From NCBI RefSeq assembly GCF_900107265.1, contig NZ_FNPJ01000002.1, positions 38,705 through 102,704 on the forward strand: 64,000 nucleotides of DNA, written 5' to 3'. The stretch's first letter is position 1; every line of letters starts with the position of its first letter. Made by a program: the position numbers and the translations under genes. Below are positions 10,078 through 21,400 of the stretch, piece after piece. Source of the stretch: Nitrosomonas sp. Nm33. Its GTDB lineage: Bacteria > Pseudomonadota > Gammaproteobacteria > Burkholderiales > Nitrosomonadaceae. The notes beneath the pieces are model-generated. The model was not told the origin of the DNA and did no database searches. It saw only the letters and a list, made by a program, of their open reading frames with translations.

Positions 10078-10284
10078 TGGATCCAAATGCTTCGATTACT
10101 GAGAGCGTCTATAACTTTACTTTTTTAAAGTCTTCTTGAGTTTGAGTCATTTTATTCGTACTTATCCCCTCAAATTACCCTTTATTTATAAACTTAATTT
10201 TAGGGGATAAATCATGTACGACTTCAAGATATATCAAGATAGCATTAAATAAGAGCAGAAAATATTCCATTAAATCTCCTATTT

Positions 10285-11175
10285 ATGGCTTCCCCTCATT
10301 TCAGAACTGGTTATGTTGCCATTGTTGGACGTCCTAATGTCGGTAAATCTACTTTACTTAACCATTTGATCCAACAAAAAATTAGCATTACTTCTAGAAA
10401 GGCACAGACTACACGCCATCGGATCAATGGTATTTTGACCGATGAACAATCTCAATTTATTTTCGTAGATACACCTGGTTTCCAGACGCGCCATAGCAGT
10501 CAACTCAATCAGATGATGAATCGAGCGGTTATTCAAAGCATACGCGAAGTCGATATCGTCCTGTTCGTGATTGAAGCAATTCGATTTGATGAGCGTGACG
10601 AAGGGGTGCTAAAACTGCTGCCTGCCGATCGACCAGTCATCCTCGTGATCAATAAGATAGATCAATTGGCACAGAAAACCCAATTACTTCCATTCATAGA
10701 AAGTATGACTAAGAAATTTAGTTTTGCTGGCATTATTCCAGTCAGCGCGGCGAGCGGAATACAGCTACCTGAACTAATTGATATGGTCCGGCCTTATTTG
10801 CCTGAAAGCCCACCTTTGTTTGGTGAAGACGAAATTAGTGATCGCAGTGAGCGCTTTCTTGCAGCTGAGATGATACGTGAGAAATTATTTCGTTTGATGG
10901 GCGAGGAGATTCCTTACTCGACTACTGTACGCATAGATCAATTTACTGTAGAAGGAAATCTGCGCAGAATTTTTGCCTGTATTCTAGTGGAGAAATCCAA
11001 TCAGAAAGCCATCGTGATTGGCAAGAATGGCGAAAAACTTAAAATGATTGCTACCCAGGCGCGGCAAGATATGGAAAAATTGTTTGGCGGCAAGGTATAT
11101 CTCGAAGTATGGGTCAAAGTAAAAAGTGGCTGGGCTGATGATATCAATGCATTGAAGAGTTTGGGATATGAATGA
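10285..11175 (+). CDS. era: GTPase Era
   Basis: Era is a ribosome-assembly GTPase that binds the 3' end of 16S rRNA. The 296-residue product shows G1 [13 protein letters not shown]3 DTPGF and G4 NKIDQ, then a C-terminal KH domain with the [10 protein letters not shown] loop. A 207-bp gap separates it from rnc, so it may have its own promoter, although era usually overlaps or abuts rnc. The gene after era is pdxJ, not recO. Confidence 0.97.
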   Translation: MASPHFRTGYVAIVGRPNVGKSTLLNHLIQQKISITSRKAQTTRHRINGILTDEQSQFIFVDTPGFQTRHSSQLNQMMNRAVIQSIREVDIVLFVIEAIRFDERDEGVLKLLPADRPVILVINKIDQLAQKTQLLPFIESMTKKFSFAGIIPVSAASGIQLPELIDMVRPYLPESPPLFGEDEISDRSERFLAAEMIREKLFRLMGEEIPYSTTVRIDQFTVEGNLRRIFACILVEKSNQKAIVIGKNGEKLKMIATQARQDMEKLFGGKVYLEVWVKVKSGWADDINALKSLGYE

Positions 11176-11275
11176 GATTGAAGAATCTAAATGATTAATA
11201 AAACAGCACATTCACGAATTTGGTTAGAAGCGATTGGTGAGCTTCTCAATTTTTGTTTATAGGTACTTAACAATC

Positions 11276-12001
11276 ATGATTGCTTTGGGTGTTAACATTG
11301 ATCATATCGCGACATTACGCCAGGCGCGAGGGACGGTTTATCCAAGTCCAGTGGAAGCAGCGTTGGTTGCTGAATCTGCGGGGGCAGATGCTATTACGCT
11401 CCACTTGCGTGAAGATCGAAGACATATCCAGGATCGGGATGTGGAAATTTTGCGTGAGCGGCTTCAAATCCGAATGAATCTGGAAAGCGCAGTGACTGAA
11501 GAGATGATTGCCTTTGCATGCCGCATCAAACCACAAGATGTGTGTCTAGTTCCAGAACGACGTGAGGAACTGACTACGGAAGGAGGGTTAGATGTGGTAC
11601 GGCATTTCGAACAGGTGAAACAGGCTTGTAGTAAGTTAGCGGATGCCGGTATTCGCGTATCGTTATTCATTGATGCAGAGCGTGAGCAGATAGATGCCGC
11701 AGCCAGAGTGGGTGCTCCGGTAATCGAAATTCATACAGGTCATTATGCCGATGCCAAAAATAACGATGCGCAACAATGCGAGCTGGAAAAAATTTGCACA
11801 GCTGTTGCCTATGGTCTCAGTCGAGGATTAAAAGTCAATGCTGGTCATGGACTGCATTACCAAAATACCCGACCTATTGCAGCGATACAAGGTCTTTCAG
11901 AACTAAACATCGGACATGCAATTGTGTCACATGCATTATTCGTTGGGCTAGCACAAGCGGTCAGGGAAATGAAGCAACTCATCCAGGAAGCAAGTCAATG
12001 A
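11276..12001 (+). CDS. pdxJ: Pyridoxine 5'-phosphate synthase
   Basis: PdxJ condenses 1-deoxyxylulose 5-phosphate with 1-amino-acetone 3-phosphate to give pyridoxine 5'-phosphate (vitamin B6). The frame is open further upstream, but the family begins [20 protein letters not shown], so the ATG at 11276 is the start (241 residues). Conserved stretches [13 protein letters not shown] and VNAGHGLHY are intact. It overlaps acpS by 4 bases. Confidence 0.96.
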   Translation: MIALGVNIDHIATLRQARGTVYPSPVEAALVAESAGADAITLHLREDRRHIQDRDVEILRERLQIRMNLESAVTEEMIAFACRIKPQDVCLVPERREELTTEGGLDVVRHFEQVKQACSKLADAGIRVSLFIDAEREQIDAAARVGAPVIEIHTGHYADAKNNDAQQCELEKICTAVAYGLSRGLKVNAGHGLHYQNTRPIAAIQGLSELNIGHAIVSHALFVGLAQAVREMKQLIQEASQ

Positions 12002-12378
12002 TCTATGGAATCGGCACAGATATCGTTGTGCCTTCCCGTATTGCTCAATCGCTTGAAAAATATGGTGAACGCTTTGCGCGAAGATTGTTAGCTGAGCATG
12101 AATGGCCTGATTATATCCAGGATGCCAAGCCCGTGATGTTTTTAGCAAGACGCTTTGCAGCCAAGGAAGCTCTTTCCAAGGCAATGGGTACTGGCTTGCG
12201 ACATCCTGTAACATTAAGCAATATTACGATTGCCCATACCCCCCTTGGTAAGCCCTATTTTCTCTTTCATCCCGAATTAGCTGAATTGATCAAGCGTGAG
12301 GGAATCATTGGTCACCACCTTTCCCTTAGTGATGAATTGAATCTAGCCAGTGCCTTTGTGATCCTGGAGAAGGCGTGA
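11998..12378 (+). CDS. acpS: Holo-[acyl-carrier-protein] synthase
   Basis: AcpS transfers phosphopantetheine from CoA to acyl carrier protein. The 126-residue protein starts [15 protein letters not shown], with the Mg-binding Asp in GTDIV, and has the second signature [14 protein letters not shown]. The ATG lies inside the pdxJ stop (ATGA overlap), and its stop overlaps the nagZ ATG (TGATG), so pdxJ-acpS-nagZ is one tightly coupled unit. Confidence 0.95.
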   Translation: MIYGIGTDIVVPSRIAQSLEKYGERFARRLLAEHEWPDYIQDAKPVMFLARRFAAKEALSKAMGTGLRHPVTLSNITIAHTPLGKPYFLFHPELAELIKREGIIGHHLSLSDELNLASAFVILEKA

Positions 12379-13427
12379 TGTCGCTGGGTCCTGTGATGCT
12401 CGATATCGCGAGCACTCAGCTATCAGTTGAAGATAAAGCAAGATTACTTCATCCTCTTACGGGTGGCGTCATCTTGTTTACCCGCAATTATGAGTCCGTT
12501 GAACAGTTGGCAGCATTGACTGCCGAGATTCATGCACTCAGGACCCCACCGTTACTCATCGCTGTGGATCATGAAGGCGGCAGAGTACAACGTTTTCGTA
12601 AAGATTTTACCCGGTTACCCGCGATGCATGAGTTGGGAAAGATCTGGGACAGTCATCCCCGCCAGGCACGTCATCTGGCACAGCAAACCGGTTATGTGCT
12701 GGCAGCTGAATTATCTGCAGGCGGTGTTGATTTGAGTTTTACCCCAGTACTTGATGTCGATTATGGGCAAAGTAGTGTGATTGGTGACCGCGCTTTCCAT
12801 CGCATCCCTCAAGCCATTGCTGAGCTGGCGCATAGTTTAATGCTGGGGTTGAAATCAGGAGGAATGAGTGCAATCGGTAAGCATTTTCCCGGGCATGGGC
12901 ATAGTCGGGCAGATACGCATTTTGAGATCGCTGTAGATGATCGTACCTTTGCCGATATCGAGATGGATGATCTGATTCCATTTCGTCAGATGATTGATTT
13001 TGGCATGGCAGGTATCATGGCAGCCCATGTGATCTACCCGGAAATGGATAAGCGTCCCGCTGGGTTCTCCAGCTTCTGGCTAAAAAATATTTTACGCGAT
13101 GACTTGAGGTTTGATGGTTGTATCTTTAGTGATGATTTGAGCATGCGGGGTACTGCAGGTTATGGCAGCATTACTGAGCGTGCCGAGGCAGCATTACATG
13201 CAGGTTGCGATATGGTACTGGTATGCAATGATTTCCAGGCTACTGACCAATTGCTGGAAACATTGCAATGGGAAATTTCTGCTGCAAGTCTGGCACGGTT
13301 AGCACGTATGCGTGGACGGCACCATACGCAATCAATGATAACGCTACATGAAGATGCAAATTTCGTGCTGGCTGTCAGGGAAATCAGTGAAATTGGCATA
13401 GACAATCAGCAGCAATTGTCATTCTAA
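12378..13427 (+). CDS. nagZ: Beta-N-acetylhexosaminidase NagZ (peptidoglycan recycling)
   Basis: A cytoplasmic family-3 glycosidase that removes GlcNAc from anhydro-muropeptides. The 349-residue protein carries the diagnostic loop [16 protein letters not shown] (catalytic His/Asp dyad) and the nucleophile region [19 protein letters not shown] is also conserved. I chose ATG at 12378, which overlaps the acpS stop; a GTG one codon upstream is equally possible. Confidence 0.95.
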   Translation: MSLGPVMLDIASTQLSVEDKARLLHPLTGGVILFTRNYESVEQLAALTAEIHALRTPPLLIAVDHEGGRVQRFRKDFTRLPAMHELGKIWDSHPRQARHLAQQTGYVLAAELSAGGVDLSFTPVLDVDYGQSSVIGDRAFHRIPQAIAELAHSLMLGLKSGGMSAIGKHFPGHGHSRADTHFEIAVDDRTFADIEMDDLIPFRQMIDFGMAGIMAAHVIYPEMDKRPAGFSSFWLKNILRDDLRFDGCIFSDDLSMRGTAGYGSITERAEAALHAGCDMVLVCNDFQATDQLLETLQWEISAASLARLARMRGRHHTQSMITLHEDANFVLAVREISEIGIDNQQQLSF

Positions 13428-13548
13428 TTGAATCAACCTCAAATGCTTTTTTGACAGATTGCCGGTTTGGAGGCGCTGTCGCTGAAAAGGTAGTTTCTAA
13501 TGACGAGTTTTCCTTTGTTTGTAACCAATCATTTTTATAAGGTGATTC

Positions 13549-15009
13549 ATGACTAAATCTTTCGATGTAGCTGTAATTGGCGCAGGTCCGGGCGGTTATG
13601 TGGCGGCTATCCGCTGTGCCCAGTTGGGCCTTAATACCGTTTGTATTGATGAATGGAAAAATGAGCAAGGCGTAGCGAGTCTGGGAGGCACTTGTCTCAA
13701 TGTGGGTTGTATTCCATCCAAGGCGCTACTGGAATCTTCCGAGAATTATGCCCGTGCTGCGCATAAATTTATCGATCATGGCATCAATCTAGAAGGTTTG
13801 TCCATGGATGTACCCGTGATGATTACGCGCAAAAATAAAATTGTGAAGGCCTTTACCGGTGGTATTGCCATGCTGTTCAAGAAGAATAAGGTTACTTCTT
13901 TGCATGGTAGTGGAACTTTGCTTAAGCAGGAGCAAGAGAGTGGTCTCTGGAAAATTCAGGTAAAGAATGGCACTGAGATCGAAGAAATTCAGGCTGAATA
14001 CGTCATCATTGCAACCGGCTCAACACCCCGCCAATTGCCGTTCATCAAGGTAGATAATGATCGAATACTGGATAATAGCGGCGCACTGGCGCTAACGGAG
14101 ATACCAAAACGTCTGGGTGTAATTGGCGCAGGAGTCATTGGCCTGGAGATGGGGAGCGTATGGCGCCGACTGGGCTCGGAAGTGACCGTGCTGGAAGCGC
14201 AGCCAAATTTTCTCATGGCCGCGGATGAACAGATTGCAAAGGAAGCACAAAAAACCTTTACGCGTGAGCTCGGTTTAGTGATTCAGACTGGGGTCAAGAT
14301 CAAGTCGATCCAAGTCGAAGAGCAGCAGATAGTAGTTGATTATGCTGACGCCAAAGTTGATTCGCAAAAATTGGAGATCGATAAACTGATCGTTGCGGTT
14401 GGCAGAAGTCCCAATACAGCAGGCCTCGGTGCTGACGAGATTGGTTTAAAAACGAATGAACGAGGTTATATTGAGGTCGATGAATACTGCCGCTCCAATT
14501 TGCCAAAAGTATATGCCGTCGGTGATGTGGTCAGAGGCCCCATGCTGGCACATAAAGCTTCAGAAGAAGGCGTGGCTGTGGCAGAAATGATTGCTTCCGC
14601 TAAGCAAGGCCATGCTAATGAGTCTGCCAAAGTTAATCTGGATATCATTCCATGGGTGATTTATACCTCACCGGAAATCGCTTGGGTAGGAAAAACCGAG
14701 CAGGAACTTAAATCAGCCGGTATTGCTTATCGCGCCGGGCAATTTCCATTTATGGCCAATGGGCGCGCACGTGCCCTGGGAGAAACCAGTGGCTTTGTGA
14801 AGGTGCTTGCTGATGCCGACACAGACCGCATCCTGGGCATACATATGATTGGCCCCTATGTTTCTGAAATGATCGCAGAAGCCGTGGTTGCTATGGAATT
14901 TGCTGCCAGTAGCGAAGATGTTGCCCGTATCATTCATGCCCATCCTTCGTTATCTGAGGTATTACATGAAGCAGCTTTAGCAGTAGATAAGCGCGCGATA
15001 CATATCTGA
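13549..15009 (+). CDS. lpdA: Dihydrolipoyl dehydrogenase
   Basis: The E3 flavoprotein reoxidises dihydrolipoamide for 2-oxoacid dehydrogenase and glycine-cleavage complexes. The 486-residue product shows FAD fold AVIGAGPGGYVAA, the redox disulfide GGTCLNVGCIPSK (Cys-49/Cys-54), the NAD fold IGAGVIGLEMGSV and the dimer-interface active site HAHPSLSEVLHEAAL. No E1 or E2 gene is adjacent, so it is a stand-alone copy here. A 121-bp gap separates it from nagZ. Confidence 0.95.
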   Translation: MTKSFDVAVIGAGPGGYVAAIRCAQLGLNTVCIDEWKNEQGVASLGGTCLNVGCIPSKALLESSENYARAAHKFIDHGINLEGLSMDVPVMITRKNKIVKAFTGGIAMLFKKNKVTSLHGSGTLLKQEQESGLWKIQVKNGTEIEEIQAEYVIIATGSTPRQLPFIKVDNDRILDNSGALALTEIPKRLGVIGAGVIGLEMGSVWRRLGSEVTVLEAQPNFLMAADEQIAKEAQKTFTRELGLVIQTGVKIKSIQVEEQQIVVDYADAKVDSQKLEIDKLIVAVGRSPNTAGLGADEIGLKTNERGYIEVDEYCRSNLPKVYAVGDVVRGPMLAHKASEEGVAVAEMIASAKQGHANESAKVNLDIIPWVIYTSPEIAWVGKTEQELKSAGIAYRAGQFPFMANGRARALGETSGFVKVLADADTDRILGIHMIGPYVSEMIAEAVVAMEFAASSEDVARIIHAHPSLSEVLHEAALAVDKRAIHI

Positions 15010-15063
15010 TAATCGGCTAAGCTAGTCAATTAGCCAGCCAATTATCCTGCTGGACGATAGTTA

Positions 15064-15094
15064 CCCCACATATGTTAGAAATAACAATGTGGGG
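15064..15094. terminator. Stem-loop between convergent lpdA and the small exported-protein gene
   Basis: Inverted arms CCCCACA and TGTGGGG enclose an A/T-rich loop in the short gap between two convergent genes. No long T-run follows, so it is a likely but not certain bidirectional terminator. Confidence 0.5.
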
Positions 15095-15105
15095 AATGTC
15101 TAGTA

Positions 15106-15591
15106 TCAATATTTCACACACTGAGTTTTATCAGGGTTGACATCGCAAGACCAGGTTGTTTGGCGGATACCGCCTGCTTTATTGAATAGGAACTCAGCTT
15201 TCTGAACTTTAAGTTGCTCAGGTGTGGGAGACACTTTTTCCGGTACGAAGCGTTCCTGAGTCCAGAATCTTATCCGGCAGAAATCGGTTGCTTTGCCACA
15301 AATTTGAGTAATTGCAGCGCTATAGACCGTTTTATCCATTTCTCTGTCCAGATCTACCAATACCATATTCACAAATTTACCTGACTTTCCTATCTCTATG
15401 ACGCGAACAACTCGCCACCCCAAGCCGCTTGGCAACGATTCGGTTGCTTGCGGTGTAGAAGCTTCTTCGGTTGCTTGCGGTGTAGAAGCTTCTTGAGGGG
15501 GTTCTGCTGAGTCTGCTTCCTCAGATAGCGCCTGAGTAGACCATAACAACGTCATTGCAAGAAACATACTACCGATTAATTTTTGATTCAT
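15106..15591 (-). CDS. Exported hypothetical protein with tandem EASTPQATE repeat
   Basis: I do not recognise the family. The 161-residue product begins with a signal peptide (MNQKLIGSMFLAMTLLWSTQALS). A low-complexity linker follows in which the 9-residue unit EASTPQATE is repeated in tandem, mirrored as a DNA repeat near 15440-15500. The C-terminal part is a folded domain with four Cys (ICGKATDFC and the pair in SCDVNPDKTQC), suggesting two disulfides in the periplasm. It converges on lpdA and is divergent from the nuclease gene at 15730. Confidence 0.7.
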   Translation of the reverse strand: MNQKLIGSMFLAMTLLWSTQALSEEADSAEPPQEASTPQATEEASTPQATESLPSGLGWRVVRVIEIGKSGKFVNMVLVDLDREMDKTVYSAAITQICGKATDFCRIRFWTQERFVPEKVSPTPEQLKVQKAEFLFNKAGGIRQTTWSCDVNPDKTQCVKY

Positions 15592-15729
15592 TCGTCCTCC
15601 TGATATTCTTCTCTTTTAAATAAAAGTATTTCTGGTTCACAATTCTACCTATTTCAACCTGATATGAACAGTCAACCCATGAAGGTAAATTTTTGCCTGA
15701 AAGAGTACTAGAGGAGTAATCTGGAGCGC

Positions 15730-18453
15730 ATGAAAGTATGTCGACTTGATCTACAGCTGGTGGATAGCGAGGACATTCTCGTTAAATTAAATCAGGGCAT
15801 TACCTTGATTACCGGAAATCAGCGCTTGACCCATGTGTTTCGTCAGCATTTTGATCAGGCAGCGATCCGTAAGGGGGCAAAAGTGTGGTCGACACCGGAT
15901 ATTCTGCCGTGGCATAGCTGGTTACAGCGTCTCTGGGAGGAGGCATTGATCTCAGGAGAGATTTCTGAAGCCAGACAACTGCTCGCGCCGCAGCAGGAAC
16001 GCGCCCTTTGGCAAGAGCTGCTTAGTGCAGATTTGCCATTCCAGCCGATGGGTAAAGCTGCCTTGCAGGTGCAAAAAGCCTGGCAATTACTGTGGGAATG
16101 GCATTTGCCGCAGAACGAGTCGATTTTCCAGTATAACGATGACAGCAGATTATTCTGGAAATGGCAGTTGCTATTTCAACGTACCTGCCAGCAAAAGGGT
16201 TGGTTATCTCCTGGCTGCCTGCCAGACAAGCTCCGGCATTACTTTGAACAGGGAACATTACTACCGCCAGATGAATTAGTACTCATCGGTTTTGATGAGC
16301 TGAATCCTCAGCAATTGGCTTTGCTGGAAACATTGAATCGATCAGGCTGCCACGTGCAGTGGTTACAACTCAAACCGAAAGTCAGCCAGATTGGCCAGCT
16401 AGCCTGTACCGATCGTCGGCAGGAAGCAAAGCTCATGGCGCGCTGGGTTCGGCAGAGGTTGGAAGACAATCCCGCGGCACAAATAGGAATAGTCGTGCCA
16501 AATCTGTCTGCCCTGCGGGAGATCATCGTGCAAGCATTGGATGAAATCCTGATGCCATCGGTCTTCCATCCAGGACATCAGCAGCAGGAACGCCCCTACA
16601 ATATGTCACTCGGGAAGCCATTGACTACATTCCCACTGGTTACGACGGCATTGAAGCTACTTGATCTGTTGAAGCACACGATCAGTTTGTCAGACATAAG
16701 CCAATTACTTCATTCTCCTTTTATTGGCGGGTGGGAGCAGGAGTCGAGTGCACGCGCCTTGCTGGATGTGCAATTGCGTGAAATTGGGGAGCCCAGCGTA
16801 TCGATTGACACATTGTCTTATCATGCTTCACAAACAAATCGCAGCTATGCCTGTGTGGTGCTGGCGAAAAAGTTAGGCATGCTGAAAGTATGGCTGCAAA
16901 CCTGCTCACGTAAGGAGCATCCCGAGCAATGGGTGCAGCATTTCGATCACTTGCTCAAGACGATTGGCTGGCTGGAGGGTTATCCCTTATCGAGTGAAGA
17001 ATATCAGACAGTTGAAGCATGGCATGCATTGTTAGCAGAATTGGCCACGCTGGATTGGGTAACGGGAGAGATTTCATTGTCTGATGTGTTGAGTCAGCTC
17101 TGGCAGATGGCGAGAGAGCGCATTTTCCAACCTCAGACAGGTGTTGCCCCGGTTCAGGTACTCGGACCCCTTGAAGCCCATGGTATCCAGTTTGATTATT
17201 TATGGATGATAGGATTACATGACGGCATCTGGCCAGGATCGCCACAGCCTAATCCTTTTATACCTTTGCCGTTACAGCGCAACCATGAATTGCCGCATTC
17301 GAGCGAGCAGCGTGAGTTATCGGTGACACGGCTGCTCATGCAACGCATTGTAACGAGTGCTGATCAGGTTATCCTGAGTTATCCGCAGCGTAATGGTGAC
17401 GAGGAGCTACGCGCCAGTCCTTTGATCAAGGGTTACACCTCTTTAGCAGTAGATGCGCTGTTAGAGAGTAACATGCCTTCCTGGCGTGAGATCGTTCATG
17501 ACAACTCTCAGTTGAGTGAATTGTTACACGATCCTGCTCCGATTTTGGAGCAGACGGCGGTCAAAGGTGGCAGTCACATTTTTAAGCTGCAGGCAGCATG
17601 CCCTTTTCGCGCGTTTGCAGAATTGCGGTTAGGTGCCCGGCCGCTTGGGCAGATCCAGATCGGCTTGAATGCCATGGCTCGAGGCAATCTTTTGCACCGA
17701 ATCATGGAGAAAGTGTGGGATAAACTTGATTCATATGAACAGCTGTTAGCATTACCGGATACTGAGTTGAGTGAGCTGGTATTGGATCAGGTCCAAGAAG
17801 TCATTAACACTATGGCTTCCCATTATCCGCAAACATTTAACCAACATTTTCGCGATATGGAAATCAAGCGCTTGCATCGACAGGTAGCGACGTGGCTAGA
17901 GCTAGAAAAAAAGCGCTTACCTTTTCGCGTCATTGCCAGAGAAAAAAAATATGAATTGACGGTGGGAGCGCTCAGTATTCAGCTTAAAATCGATCGCATC
18001 GATGAGATTGCCGCTAGCCGTCAACTGATCATAGATTACAAAACGGGCCAGGCTAAAGCCAGTCAATGGTTTGGCGATCGTCCCGATGAGCCGCAACTGC
18101 CGCTATACAGCTTGATTTTTCCTGATGATCTCGCAGGAATAGCTTTTGCCCAGCTACGAACGGGGCAGATGGCATTCAGCGGGGTTACGATTGAGGAGGG
18201 GATCCTGCCTGAGGTCAAATCATACGAAAAACTTAGCCAGAGCCGTGAGATTGGTAACTGGTCCCAACTGCTGACTCATTGGCAAGTGACTCTGGAAAGG
18301 CTGAGCGACAGTTTTTGTCGTGGTGAAGCTGCAGTTGATCCCAAGCGATATCCTGCCACTTGCGCCTATTGCACATTACAGTCGTTATGCCGTATCACTG
18401 AATTGACTCTCTTAGGTGAGGTGGATATCGAGGAAGGGGAGGGTGAGGGATGA
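15730..18453 (+). CDS. PD-(D/E)XK nuclease, AddB-like subunit
   Basis: A 907-residue protein. The N-terminal two-thirds resembles an inactivated helicase-like scaffold (ITGNQRLTHVFRQHF at the start). The C-terminal RecB-type nuclease domain has ELTVGALSIQLKIDRID and the catalytic IIDYKTGQAK near residue 770. Four Cys (ACPFRAF, then CAYCTLQSLC at the end) match the iron-sulfur staple of AddB nucleases. Its stop overlaps the start of the AddA-like gene by 4 bases, so the two products are made together. The pair probably forms a double-strand-break processing enzyme replacing RecBCD. Confidence 0.82.
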   Translation: MKVCRLDLQLVDSEDILVKLNQGITLITGNQRLTHVFRQHFDQAAIRKGAKVWSTPDILPWHSWLQRLWEEALISGEISEARQLLAPQQERALWQELLSADLPFQPMGKAALQVQKAWQLLWEWHLPQNESIFQYNDDSRLFWKWQLLFQRTCQQKGWLSPGCLPDKLRHYFEQGTLLPPDELVLIGFDELNPQQLALLETLNRSGCHVQWLQLKPKVSQIGQLACTDRRQEAKLMARWVRQRLEDNPAAQIGIVVPNLSALREIIVQALDEILMPSVFHPGHQQQERPYNMSLGKPLTTFPLVTTALKLLDLLKHTISLSDISQLLHSPFIGGWEQESSARALLDVQLREIGEPSVSIDTLSYHASQTNRSYACVVLAKKLGMLKVWLQTCSRKEHPEQWVQHFDHLLKTIGWLEGYPLSSEEYQTVEAWHALLAELATLDWVTGEISLSDVLSQLWQMARERIFQPQTGVAPVQVLGPLEAHGIQFDYLWMIGLHDGIWPGSPQPNPFIPLPLQRNHELPHSSEQRELSVTRLLMQRIVTSADQVILSYPQRNGDEELRASPLIKGYTSLAVDALLESNMPSWREIVHDNSQLSELLHDPAPILEQTAVKGGSHIFKLQAACPFRAFAELRLGARPLGQIQIGLNAMARGNLLHRIMEKVWDKLDSYEQLLALPDTELSELVLDQVQEVINTMASHYPQTFNQHFRDMEIKRLHRQVATWLELEKKRLPFRVIAREKKYELTVGALSIQLKIDRIDEIAASRQLIIDYKTGQAKASQWFGDRPDEPQLPLYSLIFPDDLAGIAFAQLRTGQMAFSGVTIEEGILPEVKSYEKLSQSREIGNWSQLLTHWQVTLERLSDSFCRGEAAVDPKRYPATCAYCTLQSLCRITELTLLGEVDIEEGEGEG

Positions 18454-21400
18454 CGGCGCTGCAAAGTGTCGCTGATCAGGCTGAGCGGCTGCGGGCGCTT
18501 GATCCACAACATTCCTTTATTGTCCAGGCACCCGCTGGCTCAGGCAAAACCGGCCTATTGACCCAGCGATTCCTGGTGCTGCTGGCAAGAGTCGATTCGC
18601 CAGAAGAAATCGTGGCGATTACCTTTACCCGCAAGGCAGCGAGTGAAATGCGCCAACGGATTTTGCAGGCATTGCTGGATGCCCAAAATTTACCAGCGCC
18701 GCAAGAGCACTATGCACGTCAAACCTGGCAACTGGCTCAGCGTGTGCTGCTGCATGATCGGGCCAAGGATTGGCAGCTACTGGATAATCCTGCACGTTTG
18801 CGCATTCAGACGATCGATTCTTTGTGTGCCAGACTGGTTAGTCAAATGCCTATTCTTTCAAAATTAGGTGCTTTGCCATCGATTGCTGAGAATGCAACAG
18901 AACTCTACCAGCAGGCGGCCAGGCAAACGATCGAGGCAGTGGAAGCGGGAGATGAATGGTCGCATGCCATTGCTCATCTGATTGAACATCTGGACAACCA
19001 ACTGGACAAACTGCAGCAGTTGCTTGCCAGCATGCTCGCGCGCCGCGATCAGTGGTTACCTTATCTTGCCGACCCCAATCATGCAGGACTCATGCGTGAC
19101 CAACTAGAAGGTGCGCTGGCTGAGCTCGTGATCGATGCCTTGCGGGAGTTGACCAATCATGCTCCGGCAATGTGTAAGGAAGAAATGGTCACATTGGCAA
19201 GATTTGCTGCCAGTCAGCTTGAAGGTGCAGAGAGCAATTCTCCCATCACTCATTGCCAGAACATGCAAGCGTTGCCAGGCCCGCAAATTGCTGATCTTGT
19301 GCAATGGGAAGGACTGGCCACCTTGCTGCTGACGAAAGAAGGCAGTTTGCGCAAGACGGTTACCAAAAATATAGGCTTTCCCTCGCCTACTCAGACAAAA
19401 AACCGGGAAGAGCAGGCATGCTATCGAGCAATGAAGCAACGCATGGAGGCTTTGCTGGAAACACTGGCGGCTGAAAGTGAATTTATTCAGCAATTAGCTC
19501 AGCTCCCGGCATTGCCTGCACATCAATACAGAGAGGAAGAATGGGAAACGCTGCAGGCATTATTCAAATTGCTTAGATTGGCAGCAGGATATCTGGAAAT
19601 CACTTTCCGGCAAACGGGACGGGTCGATTTTCCAGCGCTGACCCGGGCTGCAATTCAAGCGCTGGGAGAATCTGAGGCACCGACCGATTTAGCCCTGGCA
19701 CTGGACTATCGTATCCAGCATTTGCTGGTAGATGAATTTCAGGATACCTCATTCAATCAGGCTGAATTATTGACACGATTGACCGCCGGCTGGCAAGCAA
19801 GCGATGGGCGCACATTATTTCTGGTGGGTGATCCGATGCAATCCATTTACCGATTCCGACAAGCCGAGGTCGGGTTATTTCTCGAAATTCGCGATCATGG
19901 ATCATTTGGTCAGATTCCACTGGAATTCCTGCGCTTATCGGTCAACTTCCGCTCTCAGCAAGGCATCGTGGACTGGATCAATCAGCATTTCCCTCTTATT
20001 TTGCCAGAGAAGGATGATATGACTTTGGGTGCCGTTTCCTATGCGCCGTCAGTCGCCTTTCATGCAAACTCAAACAGAGAGGCAGTGATTTTTTATCCCT
20101 CGCTGCAGCGCGATGATCTTGCTGAAGCGCAACAGATTGTGTCCATAGTGCAGCGGGCCAAAGACGCGCTTCCGAATGGGACTACCGCCATTCTAGTGCG
20201 TAACCGTGCTCATCTTATGCAGATCATTGTGCAACTGAAGCAGGCAGGATTATCCTTTCAAGCGGTCGAAATCGAACAACTCACCCATCGTCCCGTGATT
20301 CAGGACTTACTCGCGTTAACCCGTGCCTTGCTGCACCATGGCGATCGCATAGCCTGGCTGGCAGTATTGCGCGCACCTTGGTGTGGACTGACTCTGCAGG
20401 ATTTATATGTCTTGGCGGGTGAGGATTGGCAAAAAACCATCATTGACTTGCTGCGCCATCCACCTCAGCTTGCGCAGTTCAGTGAAGATGGTCAGCAGCG
20501 ACTTAGCCGTGTGTTGCCTATTCTTGAGAGCGCGATCTTTCAGCAGGTCAAACGCTCGTTGCGCAGAAATGTGGAAGGGACCTGGCTTGCGCTAGGCGGG
20601 CCTGCCTGCGTGACGGATGAAACAGATCTAGATGATGCGGAAGTTTATTTTCAGTTGCTGGAAAAGCTGGAGGAAGCAGGTCAACCGCCGGATGTTCAAA
20701 CCCTCAGTGAGCATGTGGGGCAACTCTATGCTTTGCCGGATGTAACGGCTGATGGTTCGTTACAACTGATGACCATTCATAAGGCAAAAGGGCTGGAGTT
20801 TGACACGGTGATCCTACCGGGCCTTGGTCATAAGGGTAAAAATGATGAAGCCAGATTATTGTACTGGATGAAACATCAATTTAAATCAGGTCAGCCAGCA
20901 TTGCTGCTCGCACCGATCAATGCGGTGGGCGATGAGGCCAATCCGATTACTACCTATCTACGGCAACTGGATCAAATAAAAGGCTATCGGGAAGATGGTC
21001 GTTTGCTGTACGTTGCAGCCACGCGTGCCAAACATCAACTGCATCTCTTCGGGCATGTGAATCAGTCGGTGCTATCTGACAGCAGGGAAATCAAGGATCC
21101 ACCGGCAAATACCTTGCTGGCGCGGTTATGGCCGGTTGCCGCAGCACATTTCCAGGCTCTGCTGCATGCTAACACCCTGGCTAAAGAATCAGCAGAAAAT
21201 GCTGCGCAAGAAGTGGTCACGCAATCGTCATTTCGCTCGAGCAAGCGATTCCGGCTGGCGACCGACTGGAAGCTGCCTGCGCCACCTGAGACGGTCAAGG
21301 TGGCTATTGCTGCGGCTTGTTCCATCCCGGAAGAATCGATTGAATTTGATTGGGCGGGCGAAACCGCCCGGCAGGTTGGCACAGTGATCCATCGATTGCT